From the NCBI RefSeq assembly GCF_001904725.1, contig NZ_MRCE01000035.1, positions 1 to 48,697 of the forward strand: 48,697 nucleotides of DNA, read 5' to 3'. Source of the stretch: Phormidium ambiguum IAM M-71. GTDB lineage: Bacteria; Cyanobacteriota; Cyanobacteriia; Cyanobacteriales; Aerosakkonemataceae. The notes under the pieces are model-generated. The model was not told the DNA's origin. It was given only the letters and a program-made list of their open reading frames with translations, and made no database searches. Made by a program: the position numbers and the translations under genes. Positions 23,426-32,206 of the stretch are shown in pieces (position 1 is the stretch's first letter; each line of letters starts with the position of its first letter).

Positions 23426-24607
23426 ATGAACAACAATTGTCAAGTTCTATCTATTATCGAAAGCTATTTAGGTCATCGCACTTATGGTGAATTGATGCGG
23501 GAGTATTTTGGCAAAAATGGCGATCGCAATGTAGATTTTTACTGGTACAACGACGAGAAAGAGTTAACTACAAGAATCATCAACAGATTGCTGAGTTACA
23601 GTTTTCCTCATCGTTGGATTCAGAAACAAAATCTAGACTTTACTCGGTTGCGCGTACAACTGGGATTTGCCTACATGAGTCGGCGGTTAATCGATCGCAA
23701 ACTCAACCAAAAAAATTACTCAGTCCTGCATTTTCATACTCAACCTTTAGCATTTTTAGCATTGGATTTGCTGAAAAAGTTCCCTACTGCCATTACTATC
23801 GACTTTACCGCAATTCAAGCCGCTACCGAAAAAACTGACACTGATTTTAGATGGACTTACAAGCCTAACTTTTTATTAGAAAAAAAGGTTTTTCAGGCGG
23901 CAAAAAAGTTAATAACTTTTTCGGAAGCGACTCGTAAATCAATCATAGAAGACTACAAAATTGACGAAAATAAGGTAAAAGTTATTTATCCTGGTGTCGA
24001 TCTCAATAAAATTCCTTTAGCAAGTAAGACCAAACAAATTGAGCAAAAACCTTACAAAATTTTGTTTATCGGTGGTCATTTTGAACGCAAAGGAGGACAA
24101 GACCTTTTAGAAGTATTTCTCGAAAGATTTGCCGATCGATCTGAGTTACATTTAGTCACGCAAACACCGATTAAATGCGATCGCCCTCACGTTTACATTC
24201 ACCAAGATATTAAAGCCTACACTCCGAAATGGTTAGAACTTTACCATCAAGCTGATGTGTTTGTCTTACCAACTTATTCGGAACCATTTGGCTGGGTTTT
24301 TATTGAAGCAATGGCGGCGGGATTACCTATTATCACCACTCGCGTTAATGCCATTCCTGAAATTGTCAGTCATGAAGAAACTGGATTTTTAATTCAACCA
24401 GGCGATCGCATAGACTTAGCTAACAGAATCGAACAACTAATAGAAAATCCCAACTTAGGCCAAAAAATGGGTGCTAAAGGTCGCCAAGTTGTTGAACAAA
24501 AGTTTAATGCACAAACAAATTTTCAAACTTTAGAATCAATTTTTCAAGAGATATCTATTGTCAAAAACAACCATGAAAATTCTCCTCACTTGTCACTACA
24601 ATTTTGA
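23426..24607 (+). CDS. GT4-type glycosyltransferase
   Basis: About 393 residues, GT-B fold. N-terminal half SIIESYLGHRTYGELMREYF and a VLHFHTQPLAFLALDLL segment; donor domain YKILFIGGHFERKGGQDLLEVFLERF, KWLELYHQADVFVLPT and the EX7E motif EPFGWVFIEAMAAGLPIITTRVNAIPEIV. The GGHFERKGG loop is the donor phosphate site. I chose ATG 23426, eight bases after the previous stop; a TTG at 23405 would overlap. The C terminus overlaps the next gene by about 35 bases, which suggests translational coupling. Confidence 0.88.
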   Translation: MNNNCQVLSIIESYLGHRTYGELMREYFGKNGDRNVDFYWYNDEKELTTRIINRLLSYSFPHRWIQKQNLDFTRLRVQLGFAYMSRRLIDRKLNQKNYSVLHFHTQPLAFLALDLLKKFPTAITIDFTAIQAATEKTDTDFRWTYKPNFLLEKKVFQAAKKLITFSEATRKSIIEDYKIDENKVKVIYPGVDLNKIPLASKTKQIEQKPYKILFIGGHFERKGGQDLLEVFLERFADRSELHLVTQTPIKCDRPHVYIHQDIKAYTPKWLELYHQADVFVLPTYSEPFGWVFIEAMAAGLPIITTRVNAIPEIVSHEETGFLIQPGDRIDLANRIEQLIENPNLGQKMGAKGRQVVEQKFNAQTNFQTLESIFQEISIVKNNHENSPHLSLQF

Positions 24608-25730
24608 TACCAATGCGGGTGCTGCTGGTGTCACTTGGCGGCTTGGTCAGGAATATGAAAAGCTAGGACATGAAGTTTTTTACTATTCCTTAGATGACTT
24701 ACCAAATAAGTTACATCGACTCGCCAAATTTGCGACATTTCCTGAGTTTGTCGCTCACCAAATTTGGCATCTTTGTAAACAGGAAGAAATTGATGTAATA
24801 GATGCTTCCACTGGTGATGGTTGGGTATGGTCATGGTTACAAAAAGTCCAAAAAAATCGTCCACTTTTAGTGGCGCGTTGTCACGGTTTAGAACACATTG
24901 AACATGAGGAATATTTGCAAGAAGCAGAACAAGGAAATATAAAATTAAGTTGGAAATATGGACTTTACCGAGGAAGTTTGCGGCTTTGGGAAGCAGCAGC
25001 TTCTATGCGTTATTCTGACTTAGTTTTGCTGTTGAATAGTTGTGATGCCAAATATGTAATTGAGAATTTAGGCGTAAAATCTGAACGAGTGCGGATTGTT
25101 CCTAACGGAATTGCAGATAGATTTTTAAATTTACCATTTGAGTCACTATCAAGCACTGAAAATTCGGTAATTCGCATTGCTCAAATTGGTACTTACATTC
25201 CTCGCAAAGGAATTTATTATAGTGTTCCAGCGTTAAACAAAATTTTGAAACGCTACCCGCAAGTTGAGGTAAGTTTTTTTGGTACAAAATGTTTTGAATG
25301 TCCCGATCCAGCGCAAGTTTATGCAGATTTCGATCCAGGTGTGCGCGATCGCGTCAAAGTCATTCCCTATTACACAAATGAAACGCTTCCCGAACTTTTA
25401 AAAGGTCATCACATTAAACTTTTTTCCACTATTTCTGAAGGTTTTGGCATCGCATTAATTGAAGCAATGGCTTGCGGTTTAGCACCAATAACTACAGCCA
25501 CGCCAGGCCCTTTGGAAATTGTTCGGGATGGCTATGATGCGATCGTTATTCCCCCAAGAAATAGCCAAACTATCGAAGAAGCATTAGAACTATTGATTAC
25601 AAATCGTTCTTTTTTAGCCCAATTACGGCGCAATGCTTATCATACTGCTCAGTCTTATAGTTGGGCAAAAATTGCTCAGACAAACCTTTCTTTTTACGAA
25701 CAAGCTTGTCAACAAAAGTGCGATCGCTAA
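24573..25730 (+). CDS. GT4-type glycosyltransferase
   Basis: About 385 residues, GT-B fold. Opening MKILLTCHYNFDTNAGAAGVTWRLGQEYEKLGHEV, DASTGDGWVW and LLVARCHGLEHIEHEEY in the acceptor half. Donor half IRIAQIGTYIPRKGIYYSVPALNKILK and the EX7E motif EGFGIALIEAMACGLAPITTATPGPLEIV. The overlap with the previous gene is 35 bases and its stop shares a base with the next start (TAATG). A cluster of polar residues and cysteines ends the protein (CQQKCDR). The sugar is unknown. Confidence 0.88.
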   Translation: MKILLTCHYNFDTNAGAAGVTWRLGQEYEKLGHEVFYYSLDDLPNKLHRLAKFATFPEFVAHQIWHLCKQEEIDVIDASTGDGWVWSWLQKVQKNRPLLVARCHGLEHIEHEEYLQEAEQGNIKLSWKYGLYRGSLRLWEAAASMRYSDLVLLLNSCDAKYVIENLGVKSERVRIVPNGIADRFLNLPFESLSSTENSVIRIAQIGTYIPRKGIYYSVPALNKILKRYPQVEVSFFGTKCFECPDPAQVYADFDPGVRDRVKVIPYYTNETLPELLKGHHIKLFSTISEGFGIALIEAMACGLAPITTATPGPLEIVRDGYDAIVIPPRNSQTIEEALELLITNRSFLAQLRRNAYHTAQSYSWAKIAQTNLSFYEQACQQKCDR

Positions 25731-27130
25731 TGGCTAATTTCATTCCCAAAAAAAGCTTTCATATCAGTTTACAACCTGCCCAAGCTTGGACAGCAATTTT
25801 AGGCTTAGTCTTGTTTACAGCACTGTGTATACTGGCACACGCTGGCGGTATTTTACGTTTCATATTTCCCGCCGCATCTTTTCTAGTCGGACTATTTTTA
25901 TATTTCCGATATCCCATTCTTTATATAGGTTTTACTTGGTGGCTATGGTTTCTCACACCTTGGGTACGCCGCTTAGTAGATTTACAAAGTGGATGGGTAG
26001 ATCCTAGCCCAATTTTATTAGCACCCCCTGTAGTTACACTAATTTCATTTGTTTCTTTTTTACGCTATTTTCCCCAAGCTTATTACCAAGGTGGATTGCC
26101 TTTTATCATTTCTTTTTTAGCAGTTACTTACGCTTTTTTTGTGGGGTTAATTAAAACCAGTCCTACAAGTGCTATGCTTGCTTGTCTTAACTGGTTAACT
26201 CCGATCGCTTTTGGGTTTCATTTTTTTATAAATTGGCGACTCTATCCCCAAATATGTCAAAATATTCAACGCACTTTTTTATGGGGAGTACTAGTTACCG
26301 GAAGCTACGGAATATGGCAATATTTGGTAGCACCAGAATGGGATAAATTCTGGCTGATTAACACGGGAGCAGCAAGTTTCGGAACTCCTGAACCTTTGGG
26401 AATTCGAGTATTTAGTACTATGAACTCTCCCCAACCCTTCGGAGTAGTAATTATGGCAGGTTTATTAATATTATTTAGTGGCAAAACAGCATTAAATTTC
26501 GCTTCTGCGGCAGTGGGATATCTTTCCTTTCTTTTATCGTCAGCGAGAGCAGTTTGGCTAGGTTGGGTAGTAGGACTTGTCCTCTTGACTTCATCGCTCA
26601 AGCCCAAGCTGCAAATGCGCTTAATTATTTCAATTTTAGTGATAGTAATTATTGTAATTCCCTTAGCCAATGTTGAGCCTTTTTCTACAGTAATTGCTCC
26701 GCGAATAGAATCTTTTTCTAATACAGATAATGATGTAAGTTATAACGAAAGAGCAGAACGTTATGAGACTTTTTTAGGTTTAGCGTTATCGCAAATTATT
26801 GGTGGCGGATTAGGAGGAAATGCAGCTTTAGGCCCAAATATTGATAGCGGTATTTTAGACATATTTTACTCATTTGGTTGGTTCGGCGCACTCCCTTATT
26901 TAACCGGAATAATTTTACTAATTTTTAGCTTATTACAGTACCCAGAAGTGCGTTTCGATCCTTTTATGAGTGCGGCTCGTGCTATTAGCATTGGTGTATT
27001 TGCTCAAATAGGTTTAAATGGTGCAACTGCTGGATTATTCGGCGTGATTTTATGGGGATTTATGGGTATAACTGTAGCAGCGCATAAATACTATTTACAT
27101 CAAAAAAATAATCCTATCCAAAACTTATGA
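25730..27130 (+). CDS. O-antigen ligase / Wzy-like membrane protein
   Basis: 466 residues with about ten to twelve membrane helices, for example AWTAILGLVLFTALCILAHA, FLVGLFLYFRYPILYIGF and LIISILVIVIIVIPLANV. A loop with SARAVWLGWVVGLVLL matches the conserved Arg-containing region of the O-antigen ligase/polymerase (Wzy_C) family, and a long periplasmic loop (FSNTDNDVSYNERAERYE) follows. It would polymerise or attach repeat units at the outer face of the inner membrane. The start is ATG 25730, overlapping the stop of the previous gene (TAATG); the stop overlaps the next start. Since ABC export is also encoded, it could alternatively act in a ligase role. Confidence 0.85.
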   Translation: MANFIPKKSFHISLQPAQAWTAILGLVLFTALCILAHAGGILRFIFPAASFLVGLFLYFRYPILYIGFTWWLWFLTPWVRRLVDLQSGWVDPSPILLAPPVVTLISFVSFLRYFPQAYYQGGLPFIISFLAVTYAFFVGLIKTSPTSAMLACLNWLTPIAFGFHFFINWRLYPQICQNIQRTFLWGVLVTGSYGIWQYLVAPEWDKFWLINTGAASFGTPEPLGIRVFSTMNSPQPFGVVIMAGLLILFSGKTALNFASAAVGYLSFLLSSARAVWLGWVVGLVLLTSSLKPKLQMRLIISILVIVIIVIPLANVEPFSTVIAPRIESFSNTDNDVSYNERAERYETFLGLALSQIIGGGLGGNAALGPNIDSGILDIFYSFGWFGALPYLTGIILLIFSLLQYPEVRFDPFMSAARAISIGVFAQIGLNGATAGLFGVILWGFMGITVAAHKYYLHQKNNPIQNL

Positions 27131-28347
27131 AAATTCTCTTTCTTGACCAAAGTGGTAAACCGGGCGGCGCAGAATTGTGCTTATTAGATATTGCTAAACC
27201 ATATCGAGATAACTGTCTAGTAGGGTTGTTTGCGGATGGTTCTTTTCGAGATTTATTGGAGCAACACAAAATTCCTGTAGAAGTTTTCACAAATCAGGCA
27301 ATAAAAGTTAGTAAAGATAGTGGTTTTGCACAGGGTTTAAGTAGTTTAAACCAGTTAATACCGTTGATTAAAAAAGTAGTTAAAATTAGCCGAAATTACG
27401 ATTTAATTTATGCTAATACACAAAAAGCTTTAATTGTGGGTGCGATCGCTAGTTTTCTCACCCAACGCCCACTAGTTTATCACTTGCATGACATCCTCTC
27501 TTTAGAACACTTTAGTAAAACTAACCGCCGTCTCGCTGTCACTTTAGCTAATCGTTTCGCATCATTAGTAATCGCTAATTCTCAAGCAACTCAAACCGCA
27601 TTTATCGAAGCTGGAGGAAAACCAGAACTTACCACCGTTGTTTACAATGGGTTTGCCACTGAACTTTATCATAATAACAATTTGGAAATCGATAAAATCT
27701 GCCAAGAATTAGAAATTAATGGCAATTTTTTAATCGGAAACTTTAGCCGTTTATCTCCTTGGAAAGGACAACATATTTTAATTGAAGCACTTATCTATTG
27801 CCCAGAAGAAGTAACAGCAATTTTCGTAGGTGATGCTTTATTCGGTGAGTCAGATTATGTCCAGCAATTAAAACTCCAAGTTGCCCAATTAGGATTAGAA
27901 AAAAGAGTGAAATTTCTCGGATTTCGTCAAGATGTTGTACCGCTAATGAAAGCTTGTAATTTAATTGCCCATACCTCTATTTCACCTGAACCTTTTGGCA
28001 GGGTAATTGTAGAAGCAATGTTATGTCAAAAACCTGTAGTTGCTGCTAATGCTGGAGGTGCAATTGAATTAGTTGAAAATCACAAAACAGGTTGGTTAGT
28101 TTCGCCCGGAAATCCGGTAGAACTGGCAGAAATTATTACTAACTGTTACCACGCTCCAGAGTTGTGTAAAACTATAGCCCAACAAGCAAAGATTGATACT
28201 AGCCAACGCTTTGATTTAGGACAAATTAATCAACAAATTACCCAATTATTAAGTCGGGTAATGCCAAAAATGGAGGAGGCGGGTGCATTAAGAAAGGAAT
28301 TTTTAACCGCAGATGTTAGCGAAGCTTCCCGAAGGGTACGCAGATGA
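27127..28347 (+). CDS. GT4-type glycosyltransferase with repeat-derived C terminus
   Basis: 406 residues, GT-B fold. Opening KILFLDQSGKPGGAELCLLDIAKPY, then PLVYHLHDILSLEHFSKTNRR and IANSQATQTAFIEAGG. Donor half LIGNFSRLSPWKGQHILIEAL, VKFLGFRQDVVPLMKAC and the EX7E motif EPFGRVIVEAMLCQKPVVAANAGGAIELV. The start overlaps the previous stop by four bases (ATGA). The last 15 residues (FLTADVSEASRRVRR) are encoded by a dispersed CGCAGATG-type repeat (28301-28346), so the original C terminus was probably shorter or different. The next start codon lies within the same repeat. Confidence 0.87.
   Translation: MKILFLDQSGKPGGAELCLLDIAKPYRDNCLVGLFADGSFRDLLEQHKIPVEVFTNQAIKVSKDSGFAQGLSSLNQLIPLIKKVVKISRNYDLIYANTQKALIVGAIASFLTQRPLVYHLHDILSLEHFSKTNRRLAVTLANRFASLVIANSQATQTAFIEAGGKPELTTVVYNGFATELYHNNNLEIDKICQELEINGNFLIGNFSRLSPWKGQHILIEALIYCPEEVTAIFVGDALFGESDYVQQLKLQVAQLGLEKRVKFLGFRQDVVPLMKACNLIAHTSISPEPFGRVIVEAMLCQKPVVAANAGGAIELVENHKTGWLVSPGNPVELAEIITNCYHAPELCKTIAQQAKIDTSQRFDLGQINQQITQLLSRVMPKMEEAGALRKEFLTADVSEASRRVRR
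28301..28346 (+). repeat. Dispersed repeat inside coding sequence
   Basis: The stretch runs from TTTTAACCGCAGATGTTAGCG through GCTTCCCGAAGGGTAC to CGCAGATGA. The intergenic copy at 33451-33512 has the same parts in the same order (TTTTAACC-ACAGATG, TAGCCTTCCCGTAGGGTAC, ACAGATA). Here the repeat codes for the end of the glycosyltransferase and supplies the ATG of the following gene. Confidence 0.7.
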
Positions 28348-29735
28348 ATAAACAGAGATTAATTGCCATAGTTATAGCCACATTTTTCAGCCTTTTAGCA
28401 GTGCCAATGTTGCGTGGAATGATGCTAGACACTACTCAAGCTGCACCAACAACAAATCTGGAAACAGCTAAAAGCGCCGATGCTTTTGTTGATAGCATGG
28501 GTGTAGTTACTCACTGGAGTTATCCCGATACTCCCTACGGTTTTAAATATGAAGAAGTCAAGCAAAAATTAGCGGAATTAGGTTTGCGCCATGTGCGCGA
28601 TATGCTAACTCCTCGGATTCAAGATTTAGCGGCTATTGGAATTAAAAGCCAAGTTGGTGTGCAACCAAATGAAGGCACTCCTACTGAAATTAAAGAAGCA
28701 ATTAAAGCTGCTAATAAACCCATCGCTGCGATCGACTCTGTAGAAGGGCCAAACGAACCCGATATTTTTTGGGAGCGGGACAAAATTACTTATAAAAATC
28801 AAGGTTTTCCTGAAGGTGTAAAAGCTTTTCAACAAGACTTGTTTAATACTTTTAAAAATGACCCAGAAACCCAAAATTTAATCGTTATCGGGCCAGCAGT
28901 AGGCAAAAGTTACGATTACAATACAGGTTCACCTTTAGGCCAAAATACATTAAATAACTACGTTGACTGGGGAGCTTTTCATCCTTACCCAGGTGGAGGT
29001 AATCCTTTTAGTGACCCATTCCGTTATAACACGATTGAAAAGTATTTTTGGCATGGTAATTTTCCCGCTGTAAATATTGACGAATGGCCTTATGCTTTCG
29101 ATGTTTTGGCTCGCCCATTTGGTAAGAAAAAAATGGCCGCAACTGAAACAGGTTATAACACTTCGAGAACAGGTATCTCTGAACGAATGCACGGCAAATA
29201 TATACCTCGATTATATTTAGAATATTTTCGCAAAGGTATTGTTCGTACCATGAATTACGAGTTACTTGATGAGTGGAACGACCCTGATAATCCCGAAGCA
29301 AATTTTGGATTATTGCGTAATGATTTAAGTCCAAAACCTGCTTATACTGCTGTCAAAAACTTAATTAATTTGCTCAAAGATCCAGGGGCTAATTTTACTC
29401 CTGATTCTTTAGATTACAACATTTCTGTTAATCCGCCTCCTGAATACGATCGCACTCAGTACCTCCATCATCTCTTACTCCAAAAACAAAATCGCACTTT
29501 CTATTTAGCACTTTGGCATGAAATCTCTAACGGCGATATTACCAGTCGTCCGGCAAGAGAAATTACACCCCCAGATATCCCTGTTACTATTACTTTGAAA
29601 ACACCGATAAAAAATGCGATCGCTTACTCTTTTGATGACAATGGCAATATGTCCTCTCAACAATTATCCTCAACTTCAAATATAAATTTGAACGTGCAGG
29701 ATAAAGCAACGATCCTTGCTCTTGAACCTCAGTAA
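28344..29735 (+). CDS. Secreted TIM-barrel glycoside hydrolase-like protein
   Basis: 463 residues. A signal peptide (RLIAIVIATFFSLLAVPML) is followed by a barrel with strands VVTHWSYPDTPYG, GLRHVRDM, IKSQVGVQPNEG and DSVEGPNEPDIFW. The Asn-Glu in GPNEPD fits the acid/base of clan A glycosidases (families such as GH5 and GH39), and ATETGYNT supplies a likely nucleophile Glu. The C-terminal part (about residues 360-463) is beta-rich, as in accessory domains. The start overlaps the previous stop by four bases (ATGA). Placed in the polysaccharide operon, it may trim, remodel or release the polymer outside the inner membrane. The exact family and substrate are not known. Confidence 0.82.
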   Translation: MNKQRLIAIVIATFFSLLAVPMLRGMMLDTTQAAPTTNLETAKSADAFVDSMGVVTHWSYPDTPYGFKYEEVKQKLAELGLRHVRDMLTPRIQDLAAIGIKSQVGVQPNEGTPTEIKEAIKAANKPIAAIDSVEGPNEPDIFWERDKITYKNQGFPEGVKAFQQDLFNTFKNDPETQNLIVIGPAVGKSYDYNTGSPLGQNTLNNYVDWGAFHPYPGGGNPFSDPFRYNTIEKYFWHGNFPAVNIDEWPYAFDVLARPFGKKKMAATETGYNTSRTGISERMHGKYIPRLYLEYFRKGIVRTMNYELLDEWNDPDNPEANFGLLRNDLSPKPAYTAVKNLINLLKDPGANFTPDSLDYNISVNPPPEYDRTQYLHHLLLQKQNRTFYLALWHEISNGDITSRPAREITPPDIPVTITLKTPIKNAIAYSFDDNGNMSSQQLSSTSNINLNVQDKATILALEPQ

Positions 29736-29754
29736 AAATTACCAAATAAAACAA

Positions 29755-30903
29755 ATGACTAACCCAAACATTTCTGTAAGTTTCTTCCTTCCCAACCTCG
29801 ATGGCGGCGGCGCAGAAAGAGCCATGTTACACTTAGCCGCAGGTATGGCAAAACGTGGCATTAAAACTGATTTAATTCTTGCCAATGCTAAAGGCGAATA
29901 TTTAGAAAAAGTACCCCCAGAAGTGCGCTTAATTAACTTAAACTCCCGCCCTCCCGTCATTCTTTGGAAAACCCTAGCTTTGCGGCGTTATTTACAACAA
30001 GAAAAACCCACATATTTACTTTCTGCTTTAGACATTCTCAGCGCCGCTACTTGGGCAAAAAAGTTGGCTGACGTACCTACAAAAGTAATTATGTGTGTCC
30101 AAACAAATCTTTCCCAACAATTCAAAAATGACACTGGAATCATGAGCAAAATTAGACCATTGTTAGTCAAACAATGGTATCCCTTAGCTGATGGTACGAT
30201 CGCCGCTTCTCAAGGAGTAGCTGAAGATGTCTCCCAAATTTCAGGAATACCTGTAAAAAACATCAATGTAATTTACAATCCTGTTGTCATGCCAGAATTA
30301 TTTGATAAGGCAAAAGAACCCATAAATCACCCTTGGTTTGCATCAGGAGAACTGCCAGTAATCTTAGGAGTTGGTAGGTTAGTTCCTCAAAAAGATTTTC
30401 CCACTTTGATTAAAGCTTTCGCCATTGTTAGAAAGCAAATTTCCACTAAGTTAGTGATTTTGGGTGAGGGAGAAAAACGCCCTCAATTAGAAACTTTGAT
30501 CCGAGAATTAGGGGTAGAAAAAGATGTAGATTTGCCTGGATTTAAAGATAATCCCTATACTTATATGGCAAAAGCAAAGCTGTTTGTACTTTCTTCGGCT
30601 TGGGAAGGTTTCGGTAATGTAGTAGCGGAAGCAATGGCAGTTGGGACTCCTGTTGTTTCTACTAATTGTCCGAGTGGTCCCGCAGAGATTTTGGAAAATG
30701 GAAAGTATGGTCAGTTAGTTTCAGTTGGTGATTTTGAAGGTTTGGCAAATGCTATTTTAGAGACTTTGAAAAACCCAACTAATTCACAATTATTGCAGGA
30801 AAGAGCGTTAGATTTTACTGTGGATAATGTTGTGGATCAATATCTGAAAGTTTTGGGTGTTGAGTCTGAGAAAAGTTATCAGCTTTCAGGTAATTTGTTG
30901 TAA
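29755..30903 (+). CDS. GT4-type glycosyltransferase
   Basis: About 382 residues, GT-B fold. Opening NISVSFFLPNLDGGGAERAMLHLAAGMAKRG, IAASQGVAEDVSQISG hinge, donor domain PVILGVGRLVPQKDFPTLIKAF, LVILGEGEKRPQLETLI and EKDVDLPGFKDNPYTYMAKA. The EX7E motif is EGFGNVVAEAMAVGTPVVSTNCPSGPAEIL, and the SGPAEIL ending is typical of N-acetylgalactosaminyl- and galactosyl-type GT4 enzymes, though that is only suggestive. I chose ATG 29755, 17 bases after the previous stop; an upstream TTG would overlap. Still in the same operon direction. Confidence 0.9.
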   Translation: MTNPNISVSFFLPNLDGGGAERAMLHLAAGMAKRGIKTDLILANAKGEYLEKVPPEVRLINLNSRPPVILWKTLALRRYLQQEKPTYLLSALDILSAATWAKKLADVPTKVIMCVQTNLSQQFKNDTGIMSKIRPLLVKQWYPLADGTIAASQGVAEDVSQISGIPVKNINVIYNPVVMPELFDKAKEPINHPWFASGELPVILGVGRLVPQKDFPTLIKAFAIVRKQISTKLVILGEGEKRPQLETLIRELGVEKDVDLPGFKDNPYTYMAKAKLFVLSSAWEGFGNVVAEAMAVGTPVVSTNCPSGPAEILENGKYGQLVSVGDFEGLANAILETLKNPTNSQLLQERALDFTVDNVVDQYLKVLGVESEKSYQLSGNLL

Positions 30904-30965
30904 TTAAATATTTTTTAAACCGCAGAGACACAGAGGACGCAGAGGAAGAGAAAGAGAAGATAGTA

Positions 30966-32090
30966 ATGATTTTTTCTTTTCCCAGTCCCCAATCCCCAGT
31001 CCCCAGTACCCAATCCCCAGCCGTGCGAATTTTACACCTTTTAAATCACGTTCAAGAAATTGGCAATGGTATTGTCAATGTGGCGATCGATCTCGCTTGT
31101 CTCCAAGCCAAAGCAGGTCATCAAGTAGCTGTTGCTTCTGCGGGAGGCGAATTTGAGGTTTTGTTAGCCAAGTATGGAGTGAAACATTTTGTTTTAAATC
31201 AAGCAAGAAATCCGGTTAATTTAATTAATGCGTCTCAATTTTATCGGAGAATTATTCGAGAGTTTCAGCCGGATATTGTCCACACTCACATGATGACAGG
31301 TGTAGTCTTGGCAAGATTATTAAAACCGGGATTTAATTATGCTTTAATTTCCACAGTGCATAATGAATTTCAACGCAGTGCGGTATTAATGGGTTTAGCC
31401 GATCGCGTAATTGCAATTAGTCATGCTGTTGCTGATTCTATGATGCGTCGTGGTATCCCAAAAAACAAAATTTCTGTAGTTTATAATGGTACTTTGGGTA
31501 GTCCTCGAACTCGGAAAATTTCTGAATATCAACCATTAAATTTACAACGTCCGGCGATCGCAACTGTCGCCGGAATGTATCATCGCAAAGGAATAGCTGA
31601 ACTCATCGATGCTTTCAGTAAAATTGCCCCTAACTTTCCCAAATTAAATTTATATTTAGTTGGCAATGGCCCTGATAAAGTAACATTTGAAAATCAGGCA
31701 CAAAACACACCTTTTAGTAACCGCATTCACTTTGTAGGTTTTCAGCCAGCACCACAAAAATATCTTCTATCTTGCGACATATTTGTCTTAGCGTCCCATC
31801 AAGAACCCTTTGGTTTAGTATTATCAGAAGCACGAGAAGCTGGCTGTGCAATTGTAGCCACAAATGTCGATGGCATACCCGAAGCATTGGATAATGGAAA
31901 AGCGGGAATTTTAGTTCCTCCTAAAGATAGTTGCGCTTTAGCAAATACTTTATCTAATTTGTTGAATTCGCCTGAAATATTGCACAAATGGCAAAACCAA
32001 GCTCAAACAAATTTAGAATGGTTAAACGTTTCACGAGTAAACGAAGAAACTTTGGCAGTTTATGAAAAAGCGATCGCAAATTTAAAGTAA
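30966..32090 (+). CDS. GT4-type glycosyltransferase with repeat-derived N terminus
   Basis: 374 residues from ATG 30966, GT-B fold. The conserved part starts at VRILHLLNHVQEIGNGIVNVAIDLA; donor domain AIATVAGMYHRKGIAELIDAFSKIA, LYLVGNGPDKVTFE and the EX7E motif EPFGLVLSEAREAGCAIVATNVDGIPEAL. The first 19 residues (FSFPSPQSPVPSTQSP) are a translation of a CCCCAGTCCCCAATC-type low-complexity repeat. A GTG at 31023 lies directly before VRILHLL and would give a normal-length enzyme, but only the ATG at 30966 has a purine-rich ribosome-binding-like upstream (GAAGAGAAAGAGAAG). This is the last gene of the rightward island. Confidence 0.85.
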   Translation: MIFSFPSPQSPVPSTQSPAVRILHLLNHVQEIGNGIVNVAIDLACLQAKAGHQVAVASAGGEFEVLLAKYGVKHFVLNQARNPVNLINASQFYRRIIREFQPDIVHTHMMTGVVLARLLKPGFNYALISTVHNEFQRSAVLMGLADRVIAISHAVADSMMRRGIPKNKISVVYNGTLGSPRTRKISEYQPLNLQRPAIATVAGMYHRKGIAELIDAFSKIAPNFPKLNLYLVGNGPDKVTFENQAQNTPFSNRIHFVGFQPAPQKYLLSCDIFVLASHQEPFGLVLSEAREAGCAIVATNVDGIPEALDNGKAGILVPPKDSCALANTLSNLLNSPEILHKWQNQAQTNLEWLNVSRVNEETLAVYEKAIANLK

Positions 32091-32206
32091 ACTTTATATA
32101 TCTTCGACTTTAATGAAGTTTGCATGAAACATCGGTATAAATCTTTGAATTAACTTTTTCCAACACTACAATTTCCTTAGTAGTAAGTTTTTCAGGATGA
32201 ACTACC

